From: Nitrosomonadales bacterium
Lineage (GTDB): Bacteria; Pseudomonadota; Gammaproteobacteria; Burkholderiales; Gallionellaceae
NCBI GenBank assembly: GCA_016218465.1
Contig: JACREA010000112.1
Coordinates: 1 to 5,382, forward strand
Direction: 5' to 3'
DNA: 5,382 bases
In this document: piece after piece, positions 1-5,382 of the stretch
Position numbering within the stretch: position 1 is the stretch's first letter
Layout of the letters: each line of letters begins with the position of its first letter
Notes under the pieces: generated by a model
Seen by the model: only the letters and a program-made list of their open reading frames with translations
Database searches by the model: none
Told to the model about the DNA's origin: nothing
Position numbers and translations under genes: made by a program

Positions 1-129
1 TCTCAATGTCTGGGAAATTTCTTTCAGCACCGATTCGGTCAGACCGGCATTGCCTATCATCACGGTTGGTTTCAAGGCGTGCGCACGGCCTTTCAGGGCT
101 AGGCGTTCGGAGACAGTGAGGGATAACAT
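1..129 (-). CDS. yhbY: YhbY-family ribosome-assembly RNA-binding protein, N-terminal part only
   Basis: This is the first 43 codons of a gene that runs off the left edge. The minus-strand reading starts at the ATG complementary to 127-129 and is MLSLTVSERLALKGRAHAL followed by KPTVMIGNAGLTESVLKEI. This matches the start of the CRS1/YhbY (CRM-domain) family: an early helix, then the loop with the GxxG-like I-G-N-A-G segment at residues 25-29 that belongs to the RNA-binding surface. Family knowledge: bacterial YhbY is a protein of about 100 residues that associates with pre-50S particles. Its divergent placement next to rlmE, another 50S maturation factor, is the usual arrangement in proteobacteria and supports the call. 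The start codon is preceded by an AAAAAGG tract (minus strand) about six bases away, a modest Shine-Dalgarno sequence. About half of the protein is missing from the window, so its C-terminus cannot be judged. Confidence 0.9.
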   Translation of the reverse strand, partial: MLSLTVSERLALKGRAHALKPTVMIGNAGLTESVLKEISQTLR

Positions 130-130
130 A

Positions 131-160
131 ATGGCCTTTTTGATCAAGGCTGGATTCTAA
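131..160 (+). other. Possible 9-codon leader reading frame before rlmE
   Basis: An ATG at 131 opens a frame reading MAFLIKAGF and closes at TAA 158-160, three bases before the rlmE ATG and in the same frame. It has a good Shine-Dalgarno match (GAGGG, 118-122) eight bases upstream, whereas the rlmE ATG itself has only a weak GGA at 152-154. If the transcript starts upstream of about 118, ribosomes could load here and reinitiate at rlmE. The SD and frame are seen; function is inference. The peptide resembles nothing I recognise, and such a short frame can arise by chance. If transcription starts within 118-160 the frame is not used. Confidence 0.3.
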
Positions 161-163
161 ACG

Positions 164-781
164 ATGAAGCCATCCAAAACCAGTAAACAATGGATGCGAG
201 AGCATGTAAATGACCCTTTCGTGCAGTTGGCCAAGAAGGAAGGCTATCGCTCGCGTGCCGCTTACAAGTTACATGAAATCGATGCCAAGGATCATTTGTT
301 TAAACCGGGTATGGTAGTGGTGGATTTGGGCGCGACTCCGGGAGGCTGGTCGCAGGTGGCGGCGGCCAAAGTGGGGCGCGGCGGGAAAGTGATCGCGCTG
401 GATTTGTTGCCGCTGGACCCTCTTGCCGGAGTGGATTTCATCCAGGGCGATTTTCGTAACGATACGGTGCTGAAACAATTGGAAGATTTGCTGCATGGTA
501 AGCCGGTCGGGCTTGTAATTTCGGATATGGCCCCCAATATCTGCGGCGTAGCATCCGCCGATCAGGCGCGCGCGATGCATCTTGCGGAACTAGCGATGGA
601 ATTTGCGCTCGAACATCTGAAGCCGGAAGGCCGTTTCCTCGTCAAAGTCTTTCAGGGCGAGGGGTTTGAGGATTTTTACAAGCTGATGCGCAGCCGTTTT
701 GCCAAGGTAGTTACGCGCAAGCCCAAGGCTTCGCGTGACCGGAGCAGAGAGTTGTATCTTTTGGGTAGCGAAAAGAAGTAA
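164..781 (+). CDS. rlmE: 23S rRNA (uridine-2552-2'-O)-methyltransferase RlmE (FtsJ/RrmJ)
   Basis: RlmE uses S-adenosylmethionine to methylate the 2'-OH of U2552 in the A-loop of 23S rRNA, a late step in 50S assembly in the cytoplasm. The 205-residue protein has the normal length (E. coli 209). The SAM-binding motif I, VVVDLGATPGGWSQVA, is at residues 51-66. The K-D-K-E catalytic set is complete at K35, D121 (in ISDMAPN), K161 (in LVKVFQG) and E196 (in SRELYLL), each exactly three positions before E. coli K38, D124, K164 and E199. The Rossmann-fold methyltransferase covers nearly the whole protein, after a short basic N-terminus. The ATG at 164 is the only sensible start, because an in-frame TAA at 158-160 blocks extension; its Shine-Dalgarno sequence is weak. 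It is divergent from yhbY and followed after 71 bp by ftsH, as in E. coli, where the pair is heat-inducible; no clear sigma-32 promoter was seen here. Confidence 0.97.
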   Translation: MKPSKTSKQWMREHVNDPFVQLAKKEGYRSRAAYKLHEIDAKDHLFKPGMVVVDLGATPGGWSQVAAAKVGRGGKVIALDLLPLDPLAGVDFIQGDFRNDTVLKQLEDLLHGKPVGLVISDMAPNICGVASADQARAMHLAELAMEFALEHLKPEGRFLVKVFQGEGFEDFYKLMRSRFAKVVTRKPKASRDRSRELYLLGSEKK

Positions 782-841
782 TACATAGTCTAATAGCCCG
801 TCTTGTCGGTTGTTGGCTGGGCGGTCGTGGGGCATCGTTTA

Positions 842-847
842 AAGGAG
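842..847 (+). promoter_or_regulatory. Strong ribosome binding site that fixes the ftsH start
   Basis: AAGGAG at 842-847 (within AAAGGAG) is a near-perfect Shine-Dalgarno sequence. It lies five bases before the TTG at 853 but overlaps the GTG at 847, so it can serve only the TTG. This decides the ftsH start. Confidence 0.85.
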
Positions 848-852
848 TGATT

Positions 853-2754
853 TTGAACAATTTTAAAAATATTGCAATTTGGATGGTTGTCGCTTTGGTA
901 TTGATGACTGTATTCAATCAGTTTAATACCCGTCAGCAGCAGTCTGCGCAGACGCAACTCGACTATTCGCAATTCCTCAACGAAGTCAAACAGGGGCATA
1001 TTACAAAGGTGACCATTGAGGGTCGCACGCTGAAGGCGACGAATACCGAAGGCAAGCGTATTACCAGCTATGCGCCTAGTGATATCTGGCTGGTTTCCGA
1101 TTTGTTGAAAAATGGCGTAAGCGTTGAAGCTAAACCGGAAGAAGAACAGTCTTTTCTGATGAGTATATTTGTATCATGGTTCCCGATGTTGCTGCTGATC
1201 GGCGTCTGGATATTCTTCATGCGCCAGATGCAGGGGGGCGGCAAGGGCGGCGCGTTCTCCTTCGGCAAGTCCCGCGCGCGCATGCTGGATGAGAACAAGG
1301 AACGTTTCACGTTTGCCGACGTGGCTGGTTGCGATGAGGCCAAGGAAGAAGTATCAGAACTGGTGGACTTCCTGCGCGACCCGTCCAAGTTCCAGAACCT
1401 TGGCGGGCGCATTCCGCGCGGCGTACTGCTGGTCGGAAGCCCCGGTACCGGTAAAACCCTTCTGGCTAAAGCGATTGCCGGCGAGGCCAAGGTGCCGTTC
1501 TTCTCGATCTCCGGTTCCGACTTTGTGGAAATGTTTGTCGGCGTCGGCGCGGCGCGCGTGCGCGACATGTTCGACCAGGCCAAGAAACACTCGCCATGTA
1601 TCGTGTTCATCGATGAAATTGATGCGGTAGGCCGCCAGCGCGGCGCCGGTCTCGGCGGCGGCAACGATGAACGCGAGCAGACCCTGAATGCGTTGCTGGT
1701 GGAAATGGACGGTTTCGAGGGTACCAGCGGCGTGATCGTGATCGCCGCTACCAACCGTCCCGACGTGCTCGACCCGGCGCTGCTGCGACCGGGGCGTTTC
1801 GACCGCCAGGTGGTGGTGCCGTTGCCGGACATTCGCGGTCGCGAACAAATCCTGATGGTGCACATGCGCAAGGTGCCGGTTGCCACGGATGTCAAGGCCG
1901 ACATTCTGGCGCGAGGCACACCTGGCATGTCCGGTGCCGATCTGGCGAACCTGGTCAACGAAGCTGCCTTGTTCGCAGCGCGGCGCAACAAGCGTTTCGT
2001 CGACATGGAGGATTTTGAGGCAGCCAAGGACAAGATTTTAATGGGCGCGGAACGCCGCTCCATGGTGATGCCTGAGGAAGAGCGCCGCAACACTGCATAC
2101 CACGAGTCCGGCCATGCGGTGGTTGCCAAGCTGATGCCCAAGACCGATCCTGTGCACAAGGTCACCATCATCCCTCGCGGGCGCGCGCTTGGCCTGACGA
2201 TGCAATTGCCTGCCGAAGACCGTTACAGCATGGACAAGGAACGCATCCTGTCCACCATCGCGGTACTGTTCGGCGGCCGCATCGCCGAGGAAATTTTCAT
2301 GCACCAGATGACCACCGGCGCTTCCAACGACTTTGAGCGTGCCACAGACATGGCGCGCAAGATGGTCACCCAGTGGGGCATGTCCGAAGCGCTGGGCACG
2401 ATGGTGTATGCCGAGAATGAAGGCGAGGTATTCCTTGGACGCTCGGTGACCACCCACAAGAACATCTCCGAGGCGACGATGCAGCAGGTGGATGCCGAGA
2501 TACGCCGCATCATCGATCAGCAATACGCTCTTGCGCGCCGCCTGATCGAGGAAAATCGCGACAAGATCGAAGTCATGGCCAAGGCCTTGCTGGAATTGGA
2601 AACCATCGATACCGACCAGATCGACGACATCATGGCCGGCAAGCCGCCGCGCCCGCCCAAGCCAAGCCAAAGCGCTCAGGATCCGCAACCGCCTCAGGAT
2701 GCCGCGCCAACGGCGCCAGCCACTACGCCTACGCGGCCTGCGCAGGGAACTTGA
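853..2754 (+). CDS. ftsH: ATP-dependent zinc metalloprotease FtsH
   Basis: FtsH is a hexameric inner-membrane AAA+ protease that extracts and degrades membrane proteins and short-lived regulators (in E. coli sigma-32 and LpxC). I chose TTG 853 (633 residues, MNNFKNIAIW...) over GTG 847, because the Shine-Dalgarno sequence overlaps the GTG. With this start, numbering matches E. coli through the AAA+ domain. In order: membrane segment about 4-20; periplasmic domain about 21-100; membrane segment about 101-121; Walker A GSPGTGKT 195-202; pore motif FVG with F228; Walker B IVFIDEID 250-257; second region of homology about 299-318 with arginine fingers R312 and R315; zinc site HESGH 417-421 and third ligand D493 (in TTGASND). 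The last 36 residues are a proline/alanine/glutamine-rich, probably disordered tail. The protein looks fully active. Walker A has S where E. coli has P. It lies between rlmE and folP in the conserved order. Confidence 0.98.
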   Translation: MNNFKNIAIWMVVALVLMTVFNQFNTRQQQSAQTQLDYSQFLNEVKQGHITKVTIEGRTLKATNTEGKRITSYAPSDIWLVSDLLKNGVSVEAKPEEEQSFLMSIFVSWFPMLLLIGVWIFFMRQMQGGGKGGAFSFGKSRARMLDENKERFTFADVAGCDEAKEEVSELVDFLRDPSKFQNLGGRIPRGVLLVGSPGTGKTLLAKAIAGEAKVPFFSISGSDFVEMFVGVGAARVRDMFDQAKKHSPCIVFIDEIDAVGRQRGAGLGGGNDEREQTLNALLVEMDGFEGTSGVIVIAATNRPDVLDPALLRPGRFDRQVVVPLPDIRGREQILMVHMRKVPVATDVKADILARGTPGMSGADLANLVNEAALFAARRNKRFVDMEDFEAAKDKILMGAERRSMVMPEEERRNTAYHESGHAVVAKLMPKTDPVHKVTIIPRGRALGLTMQLPAEDRYSMDKERILSTIAVLFGGRIAEEIFMHQMTTGASNDFERATDMARKMVTQWGMSEALGTMVYAENEGEVFLGRSVTTHKNISEATMQQVDAEIRRIIDQQYALARRLIEENRDKIEVMAKALLELETIDTDQIDDIMAGKPPRPPKPSQSAQDPQPPQDAAPTAPATTPTRPAQGT

Positions 2755-2772
2755 ATGACCGAGAAGGGTTAA
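2755..2772 (+). other. Five-codon mini reading frame at the ftsH stop, in frame with folP
   Basis: The ftsH stop TGA (2752-2754) is directly followed by ATG 2755, giving the frame MTEKG and then TAA at 2770-2772. AGGGA at 2744-2748 is a Shine-Dalgarno match six bases before this ATG. The frame is the same as that of folP, 84 bases (28 codons) downstream; beyond the TAA it stays open to the folP ATG. It could be a leader peptide, or the remnant of an earlier folP start displaced by the repeat that follows. The layout is seen; both readings are inference, and chance is possible. Confidence 0.3.
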
Positions 2773-2837
2773 GGGAGAAGGGGGAAGGGTAAAAACCCAA
2801 GCGCGCACCCTTCTCCCTTCTCTCTTCCCCCTTCTCC
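2761..2837. repeat. Inverted repeat built from 7-bp tandem units; potential 30-bp hairpin before folP
   Basis: The left arm (2761-2790) is nearly all purine and contains four consecutive units of AAGGGNN starting at 2764, 2771, 2778 and 2785. The right arm (2807-2836) is nearly all pyrimidine, with four units of CCCTTNN starting at 2808, 2815, 2822 and 2829 (the third is CTCTT). Aligned as an inverted repeat, 26 of 30 positions match; two of the four mismatches would be G-U in RNA, so 28 of 30 can pair. The loop is 16 bases (2791-2806). A small competing hairpin, GGGT/ACCC at 2787-2790 and 2795-2798, is also possible. No T-run follows, so it is not a standard terminator. The right arm reaches to one or two bases before the folP ATG and replaces any Shine-Dalgarno sequence. 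It resembles intergenic repeat elements of the REP/STRR kind, but I cannot name a family. Confidence 0.85.
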
Positions 2838-2838
2838 A

Positions 2839-3663
2839 ATGCTCTTCCACTGCGGTCAATTCAAACTCGATCTCTCCCGCCCTCTCGTGATGGGCATCGT
2901 CAATGTCACGCCCGATTCGTTCTCCGACGGCGGACATCATCTGCAGCGCGAAGCCGCGATTGCCCATGCACAGCAACTAATCGCCGAGGGTGCGGACATC
3001 ATCGACATCGGCGGCGAATCGACCCGCCCCGGTGCGCAGCCTGTCAGCGTCCAGCATGAGCTGGATCGCGTGCTGCCGGTTATTGAGGCGTTGCGCGGCA
3101 TAACTGTCCCGGTCTCGATCGATACCTGCAAACCGGAAGTGATGCGCGCCGCTATCGCCGTCGGCGTGCAGATGGTCAATGACATTAACGCATTGCAGGA
3201 TACTGTCGCGATGAAAGAAGTTGCAGACGGTAATGTTGCGGTGTGCCTGATGCACAAGCAGGGCGATCCGCAGACCATGCAGCGGCAGCCGCATTACCAG
3301 GATGTCGTTGTCGAAGTGCGCCAGTTTCTGAGCGAGCGTATCGCTGCGGCAGAGGTTGCCGGAATCGGGCGCGAGCGCATCGCGATCGATCCGGGTTTTG
3401 GCTTTGGCAAGACTCTGGCGCATAATCTCGACTTGTTGCGCCACCTCAATAATTTGCGCGAGCTGGGGGTGCCGGTTCTGGCTGGGCTATCGCGCAAATC
3501 GATGCTTGGCGCGATTACCGGGCAGGATGTGAATCGCCGTGCAGCTGCCAGCGTTGCGGCGGCACTGATCGCGGTGCAGCGCGGCGCGTCCATCGTGCGC
3601 GTGCATGATGTGCGCGAGACGGTAGATGCGCTAAAGATTTGGAATGCTGTAAACGAGGAATGA
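2839..3663 (+). CDS. folP: Dihydropteroate synthase
   Basis: FolP condenses 6-hydroxymethyl-7,8-dihydropterin pyrophosphate with p-aminobenzoate to give 7,8-dihydropteroate in folate synthesis; it is the sulfonamide target. The 274-residue TIM-barrel protein is of usual length. Visible signatures are MGIVNVTPDSFSDGG (18-32), IDIGGESTRPGA (55-66), SIDT with D95, NDIN with N114, IDPGFGFGK with D184, SRK with K220 and RVH with R254/H256, all matching E. coli N22, D96, N115, D185, K221, R255 and H257. F28 and P64, whose substitution gives sulfonamide resistance in E. coli, are unchanged. ATG 2839 is chosen because its N-terminus (MLFHCGQFKLDLSRP) aligns with the family, and the frame upstream has no start codon back to a TAA at 2770-2772. 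The ATG lacks a Shine-Dalgarno sequence: the preceding 30 bases are the pyrimidine arm of the inverted repeat. The 3' end is one base from glmM. Confidence 0.97.
   Translation: MLFHCGQFKLDLSRPLVMGIVNVTPDSFSDGGHHLQREAAIAHAQQLIAEGADIIDIGGESTRPGAQPVSVQHELDRVLPVIEALRGITVPVSIDTCKPEVMRAAIAVGVQMVNDINALQDTVAMKEVADGNVAVCLMHKQGDPQTMQRQPHYQDVVVEVRQFLSERIAAAEVAGIGRERIAIDPGFGFGKTLAHNLDLLRHLNNLRELGVPVLAGLSRKSMLGAITGQDVNRRAAASVAAALIAVQRGASIVRVHDVRETVDALKIWNAVNEE
3655..3660 (+). promoter_or_regulatory. glmM ribosome binding site inside the folP end
   Basis: GAGGAA at 3655-3660 encodes the last two residues of FolP (E-E) and also serves as the Shine-Dalgarno sequence for glmM, four bases before its ATG. The folP stop lies between them, so ribosomes finishing folP can pass directly to glmM; translational coupling is likely. 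Confidence 0.7.
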
Positions 3664-3664
3664 C

Positions 3665-5014
3665 ATGAGCAGAAAATATTTCGGTACCGACGGTGTGCGC
3701 GGACGAGTGGGCGAACATCCCATTACGCCCCAGTTCGTCATGCACTTGGGTTATGCCGCAGGCAAGGTGTTGGCTGGCGCCAATCAAATATCCACTGAAC
3801 GCACCGGTGTGTTAATCGGCAAGGACACGCGCATTTCCGGATACATGCTGGAATCGGCACTGGAAGCGGGCTTGATCGCGGCGGGCATCGATGTGTACCT
3901 GGCAGGGCCGGTGCCGACCCCCGCTGTCGCTTACCTGACCCGAGCGCTACGTCTGCAGGCAGGCATCGTAATCTCTGCATCGCACAATCCGTTCGAAGAC
4001 AACGGCATCAAGTTTTTCTCGGCTCATGGCACCAAGTTGCCGGACAATACCGAGCGCGCCATCGAAGCGGCATTGGATGAACCCATGCAAGCCAATTCTT
4101 CGGACGGTCTGGGAAAAGCCAAGCGCATCGACGATGCGGTCGGTCGCTATATCGAATTCTGCAAGAGCACTTTCCCTTGCGAACTGGATCTGCGCGGGAT
4201 GAAGATTGTGGTGGATAGTGCGCATGGTGCGACTTATCACATCGCGCGCCACGTGTTTCACGAACTCGGCGCGGACGTGGTCGCCATCGGCGCGCAGCCG
4301 GACGGCAGGAACATCAACGATGGCTACGGCGCGACTGCTCCGGCGAATTTACAGAAGGCAGTGATTGAATATAAAGCGGATATCGGCATCGCGCTGGACG
4401 GCGACGGCGATCGCTTGATAATGGTAGATAGCTCCGGGCAACTTTATGACGGCGATCAGTTGCTATATGTGATCGCCAGGCATCGCCAGTTGCAGGGCAA
4501 ACTGAACGGCGGCGTGGTCGGCACGCTGATGACCAACTTGGCGTTTGAACACGCGATGCAGCGGCTCGGCATTCCTTTCATGCGCGCCAAGGTGGGAGAC
4601 CGCTACGTGATGGAATTGCTGCAGCAGCAGGGCTGGCAGCTCGGCGGCGAGAATTCAGGCCATATCATCTGTCTCGACAAACATAGCACCGGAGACGGCA
4701 TCGTCTCGGCATTGCAGGTGTTGCATGCGCTGCGCGCCAACGGGCAAAGCCTCGCTGAAGCAGCGGGCGATCTGCACATGTATCCGCAGGTGCTGATCAA
4801 CGTGCGCGTTGCCGATGCCAAGGCATGTCTCGCCAATGGCAAGGTCAGCGCGTCAGTGAAGGAAGCGGAGGCTGCGCTAGATGGCAAGGGGCGGGTGCTG
4901 CTGCGGCCATCTGGTACCGAACCGTTGCTGCGGGTGATGGTGGAGGGGGAGGATGGGGTGTTGGTGAAGCAGTGTGCGGAGAGGATTGCGGGAGTGGTGA
5001 GGGGAGTGGCTTGA
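3665..5014 (+). CDS. glmM: Phosphoglucosamine mutase GlmM
   Basis: GlmM interconverts glucosamine-6-phosphate and glucosamine-1-phosphate, the step before GlmU makes UDP-GlcNAc for peptidoglycan and LPS. The 449-residue protein has family length (E. coli 445) and the four expected alpha-D-phosphohexomutase domains. The N-terminus has KYFGTDGVRG (4-13). The catalytic phosphoserine loop is ISASHNP with S106 before HNP (E. coli S102). The Mg-binding loop is DGDGDR with D245, D247 and D249. The sugar-binding loop is GGENSGH (327-333), and the phosphate-binding loop of domain 4 is RPSGTEP (414-420). The enzyme should be active after serine phosphorylation. The ATG at 3665 has a GAGGAA Shine-Dalgarno sequence and lies one base after the folP stop, so the two are probably cotranslated. 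The last 80 or so bases are strongly G-rich on the coding strand and contain very few C. The gene ends the cluster; a convergent gene follows. Confidence 0.98.
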   Translation: MSRKYFGTDGVRGRVGEHPITPQFVMHLGYAAGKVLAGANQISTERTGVLIGKDTRISGYMLESALEAGLIAAGIDVYLAGPVPTPAVAYLTRALRLQAGIVISASHNPFEDNGIKFFSAHGTKLPDNTERAIEAALDEPMQANSSDGLGKAKRIDDAVGRYIEFCKSTFPCELDLRGMKIVVDSAHGATYHIARHVFHELGADVVAIGAQPDGRNINDGYGATAPANLQKAVIEYKADIGIALDGDGDRLIMVDSSGQLYDGDQLLYVIARHRQLQGKLNGGVVGTLMTNLAFEHAMQRLGIPFMRAKVGDRYVMELLQQQGWQLGGENSGHIICLDKHSTGDGIVSALQVLHALRANGQSLAEAAGDLHMYPQVLINVRVADAKACLANGKVSASVKEAEAALDGKGRVLLRPSGTEPLLRVMVEGEDGVLVKQCAERIAGVVRGVA

Positions 5015-5030
5015 CATTCGAGTTGAGGCG

Positions 5031-5048
5031 CTGCGCGCTTTAGCGCAG
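5031..5048. terminator. Short GC hairpin between convergent glmM and GNAT gene, possible weak terminator
   Basis: CTGCGC (5031-5036) and GCGCAG (5043-5048) form a perfect six-base stem around a six-base loop (GCTTTA), in the 38-bp gap between the two convergent stop codons. Its position suits a shared, bidirectional terminator. Neither strand has a proper run of T after the stem, so intrinsic termination would be weak; it may instead be a 3'-end stabiliser or chance. Confidence 0.35.
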
Positions 5049-5052
5049 GGTA

Positions 5053-5382
5053 TTAAACTTTGGATAGTTGCTCGACAATTTTTTCCATATAAAAGATTTC
5101 AATATTTCCGCATTCATATTTGTCTGTCTTAAAGATCCGGTAGCCTAATTTTTTATAGAGATGGATATTGTTTTCGCTCTTTGATCCAACAAACAACTCG
5201 AATCGCACAGGCTTATAATATTTTTCGACCTCCTGCATAAGCACCGTTCCGATGCCTCTGTTCTGCATTTCAGGATAAACAGCCAATTTGCCGATATAGC
5301 ATGTTCCGTTTTCTTCATGCGCTCGCACTGTACCAATAATCATGTTTTCAGAGACCGCTTTCAAAAATAAATGGTCTTTGAA
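5053..5382 (-). CDS. GNAT-family N-acetyltransferase, C-terminal part only
   Basis: The frame is open from the right edge to TAA at 5053-5055 and gives 109 residues, beginning FKDHLFLKAVSENMIIGTVRA; the true start is outside the window. A TTG at 5364 and an internal ATG at 5343 are not convincing starts, because GNAT proteins need the N-terminal strands. Visible: a beta strand with NMIIGTVRA (13-21), motif A strand IGKLAVYPEM (30-39) followed by the acetyl-CoA pyrophosphate loop Q-N-R-G-I-G (40-45) and helix, and motif B with NNIHLYKKLGYRIFK (71-85). Family knowledge: such proteins transfer acetyl from acetyl-CoA to an amine or protein N-terminus; the substrate cannot be read here. GC is about 37% by hand count (122 of 330), far below the upstream genes, with many AAA/ATT/TTT-type codons, which suggests horizontal acquisition. 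It is convergent with glmM and not part of that operon. The family call is firm; the specific function is unknown. Confidence 0.88.
   Translation of the reverse strand, partial: FKDHLFLKAVSENMIIGTVRAHEENGTCYIGKLAVYPEMQNRGIGTVLMQEVEKYYKPVRFELFVGSKSENNIHLYKKLGYRIFKTDKYECGNIEIFYMEKIVEQLSKV

Noticed and set aside
70..76. TTTCAAG, whose complement CTTGAAA equals the sigma-32 -35 consensus
   Set aside because: It points into the yhbY coding region, has no CCCCAT-type -10 at the right distance, and is explained by the Leu-Lys codons of yhbY.
122..132. CATAAT (127-132) as a -10 box for rlmE
   Set aside because: It matches five of six positions of TATAAT, but no convincing -35 lies 16-18 bases upstream (the nearest, TTCGGA at 106-111, is poor and 15 bases away). 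It also overlaps the yhbY start codon.
782..846. Heat-shock or sigma-70 promoter in the rlmE-ftsH gap
   Set aside because: TCTAAT (789-794) is -10-like but its -35 position holds only TAGCGA. CTTGTC (802-807) is weakly sigma-32-like but lacks a matching -10. Neither is supportable without transcript data.
1068..2171. Long open frame on the minus strand opposite ftsH (also 2038-2976 and several shorter ones)
   Set aside because: These are mirror frames of GC-rich coding sequence. Their translations are rich in R, S, P and H, have no recognisable domain, and lie opposite genes with intact family motifs.
2761..2837. The ftsH-folP inverted repeat as an intrinsic terminator or a CRISPR fragment
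   Set aside because: No T-run follows the stem, and the downstream folP and glmM genes need transcription. Units are 7 bp without spacers, so it is not a CRISPR array.
2839..3663. Sulfonamide-resistant folP variant
   Set aside because: F28 and P64 and all catalytic residues I could place are the ordinary ones. It lies in the native operon, not in a sul-type cassette.
5011..5016. Perfect TTGACA across the glmM stop codon as a -35 box
   Set aside because: The bases 16-18 positions downstream are GC-rich (around GCGCGC), with no -10 hexamer. A promoter here would fire into the convergent GNAT gene. Probably chance.

Overview
The window is a conserved housekeeping segment of a Gram-negative chromosome, most likely a betaproteobacterium. 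The gene order yhbY (divergent), rlmE, ftsH, folP, glmM is the classical beta/gammaproteobacterial arrangement. The FtsH N-terminus, the GSPGTGKT Walker A motif and the proline-rich FtsH tail look betaproteobacterial; a Nitrosomonadales/Gallionellaceae-like host is my guess from memory of such proteins, not a computed placement.

Layout. Bases 1-129 (minus strand) are the first 43 codons of yhbY, cut by the window edge. Only 34 bp separate its ATG from the ATG of rlmE (164-781, plus). Then follow ftsH (best start TTG at 853, end 2754), folP (2839-3663) and glmM (3665-5014), all on the plus strand and probably one transcription unit. A 38-bp gap separates the end of glmM from the end of a convergent GNAT acetyltransferase gene (5053-5382, minus), whose N-terminus lies beyond the window. 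No gene-free stretch exceeds 300 bases; the longest gaps are the 84 bp between ftsH and folP and the roughly 71 bp between rlmE and ftsH.

How the genes work together. YhbY and RlmE both act on the maturing 50S ribosomal subunit. FtsH is the inner-membrane AAA+ zinc protease for membrane-protein and regulator turnover. FolP makes dihydropteroate for folate, and GlmM makes glucosamine-1-phosphate for UDP-GlcNAc, peptidoglycan and LPS. All key catalytic residues I could place are intact, so these are ordinary working genes.

The unusual parts are between the genes. The ftsH-folP gap is filled by a long inverted repeat whose two arms are each four 7-bp units (AAGGGNN on one side, its complement on the other); it ends one base before the folP ATG, and folP has no Shine-Dalgarno sequence. 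A well-placed SD plus ATG sits instead directly at the ftsH stop, in frame with folP but closed after five codons. A similar short SD-equipped reading frame lies just before rlmE. The GNAT gene is AT-rich (about 37% GC by hand count) against GC-rich neighbours, which suggests it is a recent arrival. I found no undescribed multi-gene system here; the heptamer hairpin is the observation most worth following up.
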